A stretch of DNA of 64,000 bases from Brachionus koreanus (lineage: Eukaryota; Rotifera; Eurotatoria; Ploima; Brachionidae): positions 372,699-436,698 of the forward strand of contig PJRA01000519.1 of NCBI GenBank assembly GCA_016987375.1, read 5' to 3'. The translations under genes were made by a program, and so were the position numbers. The notes beneath the pieces were generated by a model. It ran no database searches and was not told where the DNA came from. It was given only the letters and a program-made list of their open reading frames with translations. Positions 10,741 to 20,830 of this stretch are shown piece by piece. Position 1 is the stretch's first letter. Every line of letters begins with the position of its first letter.

Positions 10741-13089
10741 ATGTATTATTTATTTAATTTTTTAATTATTTTCAATGTGTTTCAAAGTGGTCAAGAAACT
10801 CTATTGAACCAAAATATAAAGATGAATGGAAATTTTTGTGATAAAATGATCAAAGAACACTTTAAAATAAAAAAAATTTTTCCAACATCAACATCGGAAC
10901 AATTTTACAGTTTGGAAATTCAAAATTTTAACTCATTTGATCAAATTAATTTCAATTGTCTAAATGTAATTAACAATGAGTATGAAATATATTTGAGGCC
11001 TAGTAATTGGATTTCTTTAGACTCTCGCTTGAAGTTTGAATTTAACCAAATTTTACACAAAAATAAAAGATATTTTACAATTAATTTTCTTTTCGTCAAA
11101 CATTTAAATATTAGCTCAAACTCATTTGAAAATATTTATTATTTTTACAATTATATTTACTTGAATTTTTTCTACACAAATTTGATTTCTCTCACAAAAG
11201 ATTGTGATAGATTAGCAAGCCAAGGCGCTTTTTTCAAGCACATATTTTATCTAAATTTTGCCTTTTCAACCAAATACTATTCTGAAACGTGTCCGTACAT
11301 ATTTCAAAATTCATCTATTTCATATTTAGCTTTTTACGGACTATCAGATGTGTTCTTGAGGAAAAATATTTTAACATTTTCATCTGCAAACAAGACAATA
11401 TACGCAAATATTGAGTATCTTGAAATTGAAGCATATAAGCTAAAGGTTTCAAGTTCTTTTTTAGACAAAGAAATTTTCAAAAATATTAGAGCTCTTTTTT
11501 TAAAGGGATCATTAAATTCAATCGATCAAACAAACATAATTACGTTTGAAAAGCTAGAATTAATTTACTTAAACACAAAAAGTCTAATAACAAGTTTATC
11601 AAACTATCCTTTTTGGTTGAACAAATTAATTTGCAAGCATTCGAGCAGATATTTGGTTTTAAAAGTGTCTGAACTATTTGATTTTGATACTGCTGATCAT
11701 CTGCTTTGTCTGGCAAGCCAATTTGAACCCAATGAAAAGCTACTGATCTATTTTGATTTTTCAAATTCTAGATATTGCACTTGCTTCATAGTCTGGCTTT
11801 CGCGTAATCGTGTATCCAACATGAGTTTTTTAAATAAATTTTATTATGAGAATATAAATAGACTACAAGCATATAACTTTTATGATTATAAGCCTTTTTG
11901 TTTAGATTTAGATGACAAAATGGTTGAAGCATGTGAGTTTGAGAAAAAATTTAGTCAATGTAAAAATATGTCTAGAGTGGTCAAGATTCCGGACAAGGAA
12001 ACTTTTTTTTACATTACTCAAATTTTGAACTTTATCTCAACCATTTTCATTCCAATTGTATGCTCAATTGGTTTAGTTGCAAATTTTTTTGCCATTATAG
12101 TTTTATTTAATCTTAATTTAAAATCAGATAAAACAAATGATTTCAACTTAACAAACAAATTAATGTTGATTAATGTGATTATTAATTTTGTCTATTTTTT
12201 TATTTTTATTCTTCATTTAATGAACAAATGTGTTTATGTAAACGGAATATTTTGCTCTTCAGCAAAGCGAAATTATCATGTTCAATTGTTTGAAATTGTT
12301 TTTTATGAATTTTTCCTGAGTAATCTAAAAGGCTGGTCAAATATATTTTTGGTGATGGTCTCCTGGAGCCGATTAATACAATTGTATCACAATTCGCTCA
12401 ATAGAAAAGAAAAATTTCCAAAAAAATATATAAAAATTTTTGTTTGTGGACTAATTTTTCTATATTTTGTTTTATCATTGGATAAGCTTTTCCTAATCAA
12501 AATAAACAATGATTTTTTTGTATTGGATGAAAAAGATTACGTTGAATTTCCCGATAAAAACACATTCAAATTTTATCTAATTAGAACTAGGTCAATTGTT
12601 TATGTGATGAATAAATCAATTATTTTCTATGTATTTTTTATACTAAATTTTATCTTAAATGATGTGTTTTTTTATGTTCTTTTGCTTGTGATTGATATTC
12701 GAATTATGGTAAAGTTTCGTCAAAGTCTAACAATTAAAGAACTAATTGAGTCTAGAATGTATACAAAAGTAAAGAAAAATACAATCATCAGATATAATCA
12801 AGAAAAGACAAGATTAACATTTGTATTGTTTGTTAATTTACTGATAATTTTGTTTCTGAAATTTTTTCATTTAGCTGTCTCTGCATTTATTTTGTATAAC
12901 AAAATTGTAGTTGATCCATCCAAAAGCATATGCCTGAGCAACAGTAGAATATGTTCAAATCTAGCTGAAACTGCAGAATTGATTTATTCAATATCAAATT
13001 TATTAAGTGTTTTGCTTTTTTACAAATTAGATAAAAATTTTAGCGACAAATGCGAGCAATTATATAGTTATATCGTTTTCCATAAGTAA
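10741..13089 (+). CDS. Rhodopsin-like GPCR with large LRR-type ectodomain
   Basis: Intronless, 782 residues. A signal peptide (YYLFNFLIIFNVFQSG) precedes about 400 extracellular residues with irregular Leu/Phe-rich repeats and, near residue 345, a C-T-C-F-I-V-W-L element resembling the LRR C-terminal cap of LRR-GPCRs. Seven hydrophobic segments follow from about residue 424 (TM1 has GLVANFFAIIVLF, the family-A G-N signature) to about 770. A cysteine before TM3 and one in ECL2-like sequence are not clearly paired. The usual TM3 DRY is replaced by W-S-R (VMVSWSRLIQL) and TM7 lacks NPxxY (SNLLSVLLFYKL). It is presumably a plasma-membrane receptor; ligand and coupling are unknown. Start is the first ATG, directly before the signal peptide. 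Confidence 0.85.
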   Translation: MYYLFNFLIIFNVFQSGQETLLNQNIKMNGNFCDKMIKEHFKIKKIFPTSTSEQFYSLEIQNFNSFDQINFNCLNVINNEYEIYLRPSNWISLDSRLKFEFNQILHKNKRYFTINFLFVKHLNISSNSFENIYYFYNYIYLNFFYTNLISLTKDCDRLASQGAFFKHIFYLNFAFSTKYYSETCPYIFQNSSISYLAFYGLSDVFLRKNILTFSSANKTIYANIEYLEIEAYKLKVSSSFLDKEIFKNIRALFLKGSLNSIDQTNIITFEKLELIYLNTKSLITSLSNYPFWLNKLICKHSSRYLVLKVSELFDFDTADHLLCLASQFEPNEKLLIYFDFSNSRYCTCFIVWLSRNRVSNMSFLNKFYYENINRLQAYNFYDYKPFCLDLDDKMVEACEFEKKFSQCKNMSRVVKIPDKETFFYITQILNFISTIFIPIVCSIGLVANFFAIIVLFNLNLKSDKTNDFNLTNKLMLINVIINFVYFFIFILHLMNKCVYVNGIFCSSAKRNYHVQLFEIVFYEFFLSNLKGWSNIFLVMVSWSRLIQLYHNSLNRKEKFPKKYIKIFVCGLIFLYFVLSLDKLFLIKINNDFFVLDEKDYVEFPDKNTFKFYLIRTRSIVYVMNKSIIFYVFFILNFILNDVFFYVLLLVIDIRIMVKFRQSLTIKELIESRMYTKVKKNTIIRYNQEKTRLTFVLFVNLLIILFLKFFHLAVSAFILYNKIVVDPSKSICLSNSRICSNLAETAELIYSISNLLSVLLFYKLDKNFSDKCEQLYSYIVFHK

Positions 13090-13780
13090 AGATTTTTTTG
13101 TTCTACTATTTATTTTTCAATTTTATTTTGAAATTTCATGTAGCTCAATCGTATTATGCTCTAATATGCTAAAATTAATATTTGATTATACTCTAATCAT
13201 TTATATAATCGTTTCATTAAATAGATATTTATTATAATTAAAATAATTTATATTTTATTTTATTTTATTTTATTTAAATAATTATTTAAGGGTTGTGACC
13301 CTTGGGAAGTTCAGAATGGTCTAAAACCTTCTTTTCAACCCGCATGCGATTATAAAAATGTTTAATACAATTAAAGAGATACAGATTAAATTTTTTGTAC
13401 ATAAAATTATACTTACAATAATTTATATAATTTTACATTTTTATTCATTTATTTATTTTGAATACAATTATAAAGAGATTACAAGATATATGATTTATTC
13501 GGTTTGTATAAAAGTACGATTTGATAAAAATATTGTTTAAGAAAGGACTTTTAAATATGATTATTGAATGATAATTAGCAACAAATTGTATTTACATGGT
13601 CGAAATGTCATTACAAAAAGGTGACAATGACTGTTTATTATTTATTAGTTTAAAATCCTATGGGCAAAAATACAAGAAAAATTGATGCTATGATTTATCT
13701 TTAGAACTTTCAAAATGTATTTATGATCAAGATTTTATGCAGCTATTAAAACTCACTATTTATGTACTTTCGAATCCTTT
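13090..13780. other. Intergenic between GPCR and LTR element
   Basis: GPCR 3' flank, the LINE-like 3' fragment described separately, and AT-rich DNA up to the LTR. No gene seen. Confidence 0.5.
13288..13352 (-). repeat. LINE-like 3' end with short tandem tail
   Basis: On the minus strand a GC-richer stretch (GGGTTGAAAAGAAGG ... GGGTCACAACCC) runs into a tandem ATAAAATAAAAT tail at 13247-13275. The GC-richer part resembles 8575-8625 beside a LINE relic. This looks like a short 3' fragment of the same retrotransposon group. Confidence 0.45.
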
Positions 13781-14051
13781 TGTTGTAGCGCGCCAAATGG
13801 TTTGTCATTCTTAAATATTGCTTAAATATTATATTTGTTATAATATTGCTGCTAAGAGTTTATTATTCTATCTAATTAGCGCCAAGTAGTGATCAAACAG
13901 AATATAAATAAGAATAAGAAAAGCTAAGAAATGGGCGTTTAACTTGTGCTAGTTTAATAAAGCAACTTCAAGAACTTTATCTTTTATTCAATCCTCATTT
14001 TTTGTGTTAACAAATGTCAACCAAACGTGGAAGACCAACCACCCGGCAACA
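13781..14051 (+). repeat. Probable 5' LTR of Ty3/gypsy relic
   Basis: The stretch starts TGTTG and ends CAACA, inverted ends typical of LTRs. It contains a TATAAATA-like box near 13903 and an AATAAA at about 13957, and is followed after a few bases by a primer-binding-site-like sequence. No second LTR copy was found downstream. Confidence 0.55.
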
Positions 14052-14054
14052 ATT

Positions 14055-14071
14055 TGGTGCCCAACGCGAGG
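14055..14071 (+). other. Retrotransposon primer-binding site
   Basis: TGGTGCCCAACGCGAGG sits just after the proposed LTR end and matches the T-G-G-x-G-C-C-C-A-A-C-G pattern used for tRNA-primed reverse transcription in gypsy-like elements. Confidence 0.55.
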
Positions 14072-15605
14072 TAAAAACTCTTAAAGAAAAGAATGAGCTC
14101 AGAAGTTTCTTGGGTCTTGCTGGTTATTATCGGCGCTTTGTTAAAGACTATGCCAAAATCACAGCTGACGAATTGACTAGGGACGGTTTTAATTTTCGAT
14201 GGGAAAAGAACAACGAAGTGATTTTCCGGCTCCTGAAAGAACTTTTAACCAGTGAGCCATTACTAAAATATCAAGATTTTTCATATCCATTTAAATAATC
14301 CAATTACAGTGTGATACATCTGAAAAAGGATAAGGAGCCCTCTTGTGCCAAGAAATTGAGGGAGTTAAACATGTTATCATGTATATTAGTAGGACCTTGC
14401 AACTAGGGGAGAGGAAATGGCACATTAGGGAAAAAGAAGCGCTGGCAATTATATGGGCTTGCGTGCAGTTTAGACCATATATAATAGGATCCCACTTCAC
14501 GCTTGAAACAGATCATCAATCATTGATATAGCTCATGGATGCTACGAGCCCAAGACTTGTTAGATGGGCTTTACGCCTATCAGAATTTGATTTTGACATC
14601 AAATACAAGAAAGGACAAGCCAACGCAAACGCAGATTATTAATCGAGACAAAGCCATTCGAATTCAAAAAAACAATGAGGAAATTGACTTACTAATCTTA
14701 CGTGATGTGAGCTTACTTTCCGGATTAGATATGGAAAAAGAACAGATCATGGAAAATAGACCCATATCTATAATCTATTTTCAACAGAATAGTGTATGGG
14801 GAAACTGAACTGCCTTTCAAGATTATAGATCTTAAGTTATACTTCAAAAAAAAAAACTAACATTTAGCAGTGATTCCATAAAATCTCATCACTTTTGTTT
14901 TGGATTATTATCACGTTAACGTGCTGAAGCTGTTGGACTAGACAAAATGGTTAAATACTTAAAGAACAAGTTTTATTGGTCTGGTATGCATAATGATATC
15001 ACCAGATGGGTTCAAGTATGTTTAATTTGCCAAAAAGTCAAACCATCACAACCTACAAATCATGGACTTGTAAGTCTACGCAATCGGCCTGATTCCTTAG
15101 ATTAACTTCAGAGGAGATAAGTGAAGACAAAGATCGAGATTGTTTATATAACGTTTATTTAAAATATTGTTGTAAAGTAAAAGAAAAATACAAAGTCTCT
15201 AAAACCCCTTTTAATAAGAATCACACTTACGCTTTATACACAGTACTTAGGTCAATAAAAATAACGAAGTTAAATCAAAATAAATTGTAAATTAAAGATT
15301 GTGAATTAATTGTTTATTAAAGCTAAGGAAGTAGTGGACAAATTTTATCATCTAATAATAACACGTCATGGAAGTCCTACTAAAGTCATTACCGATCAAG
15401 GAACTCAGTTTACATCTAAACTTTTACAAACTCTATGTTAGAGAATTCAGATAACTAAATTAGAGTGCAGTTCCAAACACCCACAAACAAATGGAAAAGT
15501 AGAAAGATTTAACAGATTTTTGTCAAACGTGTTAGCTACACTTATAAACAAAAAACAAAGTGATTGGGATAAGTTACTCGATCAAATTAACAAAAGTATC
15601 AAGTG
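14072..15605 (+). pseudogene. Ty3/gypsy pol relic (RT end, RNase H, integrase)
   Basis: After the primer site the sequence jumps straight into the end of the reverse transcriptase (ELRSFLGLAGYYRRFV), so gag, protease and most of RT have been deleted. The RNase H domain follows with EKEALAIIWACVQFRPYI and LETDHQSLI, then an integrase zinc-binding piece with V-C-L-I-C and the integrase core from about 15320 (KVITDQGTQFTSKLL, HPQTNGKVERFN). Several stops and frame changes break pol. About 200 bases near 15105-15330, between the two integrase parts, look unrelated and may be an insertion. The 3' end and 3' LTR are absent. Dead copy. Confidence 0.85.
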
Positions 15606-16477
15606 ATTTTTTTTGTTCAATAAACATTTCACTTAATTAAATTATTAAATCATATAACTATAATTTATTTTTTTTTTTGTGATCACGAATATATTTAGTG
15701 AACTATGTTCACTAATTAGAAAATCGCCAATTTTAAGACTTAGTTTTTTAAAGTTTTTATACCTAATTACTAAAATTTTGAGAAAAGTAAATTTTATAAT
15801 CAAATTTCAAATTTACGCATTTTAAATATTTTGAGCACATTTGAAATTTTGAAATTTGATCATAAATTTTGCTTTGCTAATTTTTATTAATTCGTTCTTA
15901 TTTTTTTAATCTGGGATTTTTTTTGTTGCATTAAATTCCTATTACAAAATTGACATTAAAAAAACTGCAGATATATTACCGAAATATGGTACAATAGAAC
16001 AGAACAAAATGTTGTAGCATATCGACCCAATAAATTCAGTTGTGTTAAAAATATTATATTATCTCAAAATGTTGTTATGCATATTTTGTGTCAATATTTT
16101 AGTTTTAGACAATTCAGCTTCAAATATATTCTCAATATTTAAGATACTGACCAAAAAAATGATATATTAAATTTAAGGTATTTTAAAGAAGATATCTTGA
16201 CATGACATGGATTCTTAAATAAATAAATATTCATTAAAATACAAAAGGTTTTATCTTGAAATATTAAATTTAAATAAAAACGTCTCATATTTCTCAATTA
16301 TCAAATGACAAGATTAATTTTCGAAATTTGTTTCAAAAAAATTTGGAATTTTTGAATGCTAGTCATTTATTTTAAATTTTATTTTATGTAAACAATTTAT
16401 TTTTAGTAATTTTAAATAAAAATCTAAAAATCAATAATTTTAATCTAAATTTTATTTTCATTATTTTGTTTGGCTAA
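15606..16477. other. Intergenic
   Basis: AT-rich sequence. A patch at 15678-15720 (GTGATCACGA ... TTCACTAATT) recalls the GATCAC-rich ends of the Merlin element at 18550, but no complete element is present. No gene seen. Confidence 0.45.
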
Positions 16478-18415
16478 ATGACACTAAAAATTTTCTTAAT
16501 AAAAATCTTTATTCTGCATAGTTTGAGAAAAACTAGTGAATTAGAATGCGCGGACACTTGTGTAGACAAACATTCATCGTCATTAAACTGTTACTGCGAT
16601 CAATGTGATTTGTTTGATGACTGTTGCCAAAACAGAGCTTCGTCAATCAAACAGTCTCTTTACGAATGTAATGCCAAATTGTATTTCAACAAATTTATAT
16701 ATACCATAGGTCTTTGTCCAAAAAATTTTACAAATGAAATAATTAGACAAAAATGTGAGTCTTCGATTCGACTAATTGAAAAAACTCCTGTTTTTTCAAA
16801 TGAGACCAGCGATTTTTACAAAAATATCTTTTGTGCCAAGTGCAATTTACATGATAAAAGTCTAAATAAGCTGAGCATTTTTTCTGTAATTGTGCTAACT
16901 TCTTCTGCATTAATGCGGGGGCTTGGGACAAAAACAGTTTATGAAAATTCGACTATTGAAAATATTCTAAATGGAACTAGTTCTTATTTTCTTAAATTCA
17001 AGGAACCAAATCATACTAAAAAGCCAAGGTCTTGTATCAAATCAATAAATACTTGCCCAACAAATTATTCAAATCAAACAGTGAATGAGTTGTGCAAAAA
17101 TTACACAGCTTATAGGTATCGATTTGGGAAGATTTACAAGAATGAACACTGTGCTTTATGTAATGGTGATCTTGTGGTTAATTGTGGTCTGCTTTACATT
17201 AATAAAGCCTATATTCAAAGTCTTCAAATACTCTTCGATCTAAGTGAGTTGAACGATCAAATTTATTTGACCACTAATGTTTCAAATTGGCTCAACAAAA
17301 ATAAAATTTTTACTCAAAAGGAAAGCATAGAAGAGTTTAGGGAAAATGATAATTTTTATTGTTTTCCATTTGATCAGAATATGAACAAAAAGGCCGATTT
17401 AGCAAAAAAATACGCGACTTTGGTTGGACATGTCATATCTATGCTGAGTTTGTTGCTTCTGCTCGTCTGTTATGCAAGGAACAAAGATTTGAGAAATTTG
17501 CCAGGCAAAATTTTGATGAATTTGAGCATATCGTTACTGCTCTCTCAGCTTTTGTTCATCATATCGACCTATTATACCAATTCATTAGTGGACATAATTT
17601 TTGATTCAATGGAAAATAAATGTCAAGTACCAAAATTAAGAAATCAATTTGATGAGCTAAAAAGTTTGCTTACGCATATTAAATTAATAATTCCATGTTT
17701 TCTCAGTGGACTATTAACACACTATTTTTACTTGGTTTTTTTCCTATGGTCCAATATAATGGCTTTTGACTTATTCCAAATGTTCACAAAATCAGGTCAG
17801 TCAGCACCCAAGTATCTAAACAATGATTCAAAATTGTTTTTAAAATATTTTCTAATGGCATGGTTTTTGCCTTTAATTTTAATCATAATACTACTGCTTA
17901 AAAATTACAAGAAACTTTCATACGGATTTGATAAGTGCTTTATTTCGTCCAATTTAGATTTATTGATTTTTTTTGTTGTGCCTATAGTGATTGTTTTGAG
18001 CATGAATATAGTATATTTGTCAGTTAGCATCAAAGCAATTGCTGGCGTGGATTTACTAAAGAAAAAGTACATCAAAAACCCGGTACCGACAATTAGTTTT
18101 TCTGGCTTAAAATCTAGCCAAGAGCAACATTCATTGAAAAGAAGACTTATTCTATTTTTAAAATTGTTTGTATTAACAGGTATGACATGGATTATTGGCA
18201 TAATTAGTGCACTGATTAACGACAAAAATTCCTTTTTGTGGTATGTTTACATCGTATTAAATTCACTTCAAGGTCTGTTTATATTTTGCTCTTATTCATT
18301 TAATCAAAACTCAAAGACAAATATCGTAGCAAATTTTCTGTTGATTTTCACTTGCTTTAAAGCAAAGAAAACATTTACACTCAATTCTACTTCATCCCAA
18401 AAGCAGAGTACATGA
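16478..18415 (+). CDS. Somatomedin-B family-B (adhesion/Methuselah-like) GPCR
   Basis: Intronless, 645 residues. A signal peptide is followed at about 23-65 by a somatomedin-B domain (CADTCVDKHSSSLNCYCDQC with D-D-C-C). Two homologous cysteine modules follow at about 78-125 and 192-229, each C-P-x-N-[FY]-[TS]-N ... C ... C-A-x-C-N. Seven transmembrane segments span about 307-610 with family-B2 features: KILMNLSISLLLSQL in TM2, FFLWSNIMAFDLF in TM3, MAWFLPLILI in TM4, LFVLTGMTWIIGI in TM6 and VLNSLQGLFIF in TM7. I see no GPS cleavage motif before TM1, so it is closer to Methuselah-type receptors than to self-cleaving adhesion GPCRs. Ligand unknown. Confidence 0.88.
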   Translation: MTLKIFLIKIFILHSLRKTSELECADTCVDKHSSSLNCYCDQCDLFDDCCQNRASSIKQSLYECNAKLYFNKFIYTIGLCPKNFTNEIIRQKCESSIRLIEKTPVFSNETSDFYKNIFCAKCNLHDKSLNKLSIFSVIVLTSSALMRGLGTKTVYENSTIENILNGTSSYFLKFKEPNHTKKPRSCIKSINTCPTNYSNQTVNELCKNYTAYRYRFGKIYKNEHCALCNGDLVVNCGLLYINKAYIQSLQILFDLSELNDQIYLTTNVSNWLNKNKIFTQKESIEEFRENDNFYCFPFDQNMNKKADLAKKYATLVGHVISMLSLLLLLVCYARNKDLRNLPGKILMNLSISLLLSQLLFIISTYYTNSLVDIIFDSMENKCQVPKLRNQFDELKSLLTHIKLIIPCFLSGLLTHYFYLVFFLWSNIMAFDLFQMFTKSGQSAPKYLNNDSKLFLKYFLMAWFLPLILIIILLLKNYKKLSYGFDKCFISSNLDLLIFFVVPIVIVLSMNIVYLSVSIKAIAGVDLLKKKYIKNPVPTISFSGLKSSQEQHSLKRRLILFLKLFVLTGMTWIIGIISALINDKNSFLWYVYIVLNSLQGLFIFCSYSFNQNSKTNIVANFLLIFTCFKAKKTFTLNSTSSQKQST

Positions 18416-18541
18416 TTTTTTGACTTTGACTATTTTGATTATTTGATCATTTATTTATATAGCAAAATTCTAGATTCAATAAAAGCTAATTTTTTAAATT
18501 TAAAATCAATTAAATAATTTATTTATTTCCTAATTCTTAAA

Positions 18542-18549
18542 CTGTATTT
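18542..18549. repeat. Left 8-bp target-site duplication of Merlin
   Basis: CTGTATTT directly precedes the left inverted repeat and is repeated exactly at 20780-20787. Eight bases is the expected duplication length for Merlin transposons. Confidence 0.9.
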
Positions 18550-18645
18550 GGGTCAACCCGAAAGTGTGATCACATGATCACAGTTTTGGTGATCTTTCAT
18601 GATCACAAAAAGGCTGATCACAAAATTTGTGAACATTAATTTTAA
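18550..18645 (+). repeat. Merlin left terminal inverted repeat
   Basis: It matches the reverse complement of the right end, including GTGTGATCACATGATCAC, TTTTGGTGATC, AAAGGCTGATCAC and AATTTGTGAAC blocks. The repeated GATCAC palindromic cores are plausible transposase-binding sites. Confidence 0.88.
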
Positions 18646-18861
18646 AAACTTGTTCACAAAATTTAGCAAATGATTTTAAGTTGTTCTATCGATAATAAAA
18701 AGAATAGTCTAGTAACTTTTTGATTCAAATCAAAATTGTATGCTTTTAAAATACTTTGTTAAGAAACAACGCTTGTTTAAATTGAATTTGTCATAAATAT
18801 TCTTCTTTTGAAATAAATATATACTCTTAAAAATTGAAGCTTTTCAAATTAAAATTACAAA

Positions 18862-20534
18862 ATGAAAATTGAAGAAACTGAAGAGTTTAAGATTTTTGAA
18901 AAACTTAAAAAGCTTGGCTTAGTATTCTCAAAACAAAAGTGTGAAAAATCCAATTGTCCAAAACATGGATGTGATCTAGATTTGAAAATACGAAAAAGAA
19001 CAGCGAATTCTGATAATCATATTTTATCGTGGCGTTGTTCGCGTTGCGGAACTTATAAATCTGTACTTGATGGCTCGTTCTTTTCGTTATTTAAGAAACC
19101 GGCCAAATTAGTTTTAGCGCTGATAAATTGCTGGTCTGCACAATTAACAATTAGCAAAACTCAGTCAATGATGGAACTGAATTTCAATCAAAAGTTGAGT
19201 GAAGACATGATTGGAAACTTATTTAAAAAATTGCGACAAACATGTACAGTAGCAATTGATAAAGCAAATATTACTTTAGGTGGAAAAGGCAAAATTGTAG
19301 AAATAGATGAAAGCCTTTACGCTAAAGTTAAGCACTGGAAAGGTAAATACTAATTTTTTTTAATTTTACTAAAAAAGATTGAATATAAAATTTGAAATTT
19401 TTAATAGGTAAAGATCTGATGAGAAAGCAAGTGTGGGTCTTTGGTTTGGCTCAGAGGAAGGAAAACAATTAAGGACAAAAATGTTACATGCAGATTGTAC
19501 CAGACAGAGAGGCGCCTACTTTACTAAGCATTGTCTTCGAAAAGTGTTTAAAAGGCTCGATCATTTATTTAGATTGCTGGTCATCCTATAATAAGATCAG
19601 TAAACTGAATGAATATCAACATCAGACTGTAAATCATTCGTATAATTTCTTGGACCCTGACACAGGAACGTGCACAAATTTGATTGAGTGCCTTTGGAAC
19701 GTGTCAAAGCAAAAATTTAAGGAAATTAAAGGGTGTAAGCGTGCATATGTCCAATCATATATCGATGAATTCATTTGGAGATACAATAATTGTGTCAATA
19801 ATGATTGTGTGTTATGTTATAGTCTGTTGCTTAATGAACTTGCAAGATTTTATAGTCCAGGAGATGAGTACGTTTATTTTAATTTATTATATATATTTGT
19901 TTATTGTATTATAATTTAGCATTGACAAAGTTGAAAAAATGTGCAAAGACATTAACGGAGACTCAGACGATGAAGCTAATGGAGACGATTATGAGGATGA
20001 CGAAGATGATGATAAAGTTTCGGAATCTGAATCCGAAGGGTCTGTAGGGAGTTCAGTGTTTGGCTCACTTAAAGACACAAATGACGAGAACGATTACTTC
20101 TTAGATATTGACGATGATGAAACAATTCATAAGAGTGAATCAAATACTCAAACTTTGACTGAAAATGTTTAAATGCCGAAAAAAACGAAGACGTTACGGA
20201 GGGTGATTTATGCAACAGTCCAATGTCTGATAGCTTAGACAATTTTGATGATAAAAGCGATCAAACCCCTGACTCTAATCAATCAAATTCAAATTTTGAT
20301 GATAATTTGGCTGTTGTAAATACCAAATTAAACGATTTAAAAATTAATTCTGCTAAATTAAAAAGCCAATTATATGAACAACAATCTTTATTCAACCCTA
20401 CTGTATCAGAACATACCGAATTAGTTGTTAGTCGTGCTTTGAGTAAAAATGAAAACCCTGTCCCTTGTTCCGTTTGTAAAAAAATGATGAAAAATGAGAA
20501 AGGTGTAAAATTACACATGTCGAAAAAACACTGA
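18862..20534 (+). pseudogene. Merlin transposase with acidic and C2H2 tail, decayed
   Basis: Exons read as 18862-19342, 19408-19867 and 19920 onward (introns of 65 and 52 bases, GT-AG, phases consistent). Exon 1 has a zinc-ribbon (C-P-K-H-G-C ... WRCSRCG) and the first catalytic acid in KIVEIDESLY. Exon 2 has VPDREAPTLLSIV, the second acid in YLDCWSSYN, and NHSYNFLDPDTGTCTNLIE with the catalytic Glu; this is the ISXO2-like DDE fold. An in-frame TAA at 19470-19472 splits exon 2. Exon 3 encodes an Asp/Glu-rich stretch, then a one-base frameshift near 20165, then a tail ending in a C-X2-C-X12-H-X4-H zinc finger (CSVCKKMM ... HMSKKH). The acidic and finger parts are unusual for Merlin and may be acquired or a separate ORF. 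Confidence 0.85.
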
Positions 20535-20664
20535 ATTTATTTATTTAGACTATTGATTGCTTTGAGTAATTCTTAATTTTTTTTTAAAAATTTTTTTGAT
20601 CACATTTTTTAATAAATGATCACAAAACCATAATTATTTTTTATTTGATAAAAAAATTAAAAAT

Positions 20665-20779
20665 TAATGTTCACAAATTTTGTGATCAGCCTTTTTGTGA
20701 TCATGAAAGATCACGAACCCTGTGATCATGAGTAGATCACCAAAACTGTGATCATGTGATCACACTTTCGGGTTGACCC
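20665..20779 (-). repeat. Merlin right terminal inverted repeat
   Basis: Mirror of the left repeat with an additional unit of about 26 bases (between AGATCACGAACCC and GAGTAGATCACC) that looks like a tandem duplication of a GATCAC-bearing segment. Confidence 0.85.
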
Positions 20780-20787
20780 CTGTATTT
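20780..20787. repeat. Right 8-bp target-site duplication of Merlin
   Basis: Exact copy of CTGTATTT found at 18542-18549. Confidence 0.9.
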
Positions 20788-20830
20788 ACCTTCATTTTTA
20801 TTCAATTTATATTTGAACATAATATCTATG

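Larger units (their letters stand above)
18550..20779 (+). mobile_element. Merlin-family DNA transposon, end to end
   Basis: The element is 2230 bases, bounded by terminal inverted repeats starting GGGTCAACCCG and ending CGGGTTGACCC and by an exact 8-bp target duplication. The repeats extend roughly 90-115 bases inward and contain multiple GTGATC/GATCAC sites. The right repeat holds one extra ~26-base unit compared with the left. The interior encodes a spliced ISXO2/IS1016-like transposase followed by acidic and C2H2-finger sequence. Perfect target duplication and well-matched ends argue for fairly recent insertion. The coding frame now has one stop and one frameshift. Confidence 0.92.
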
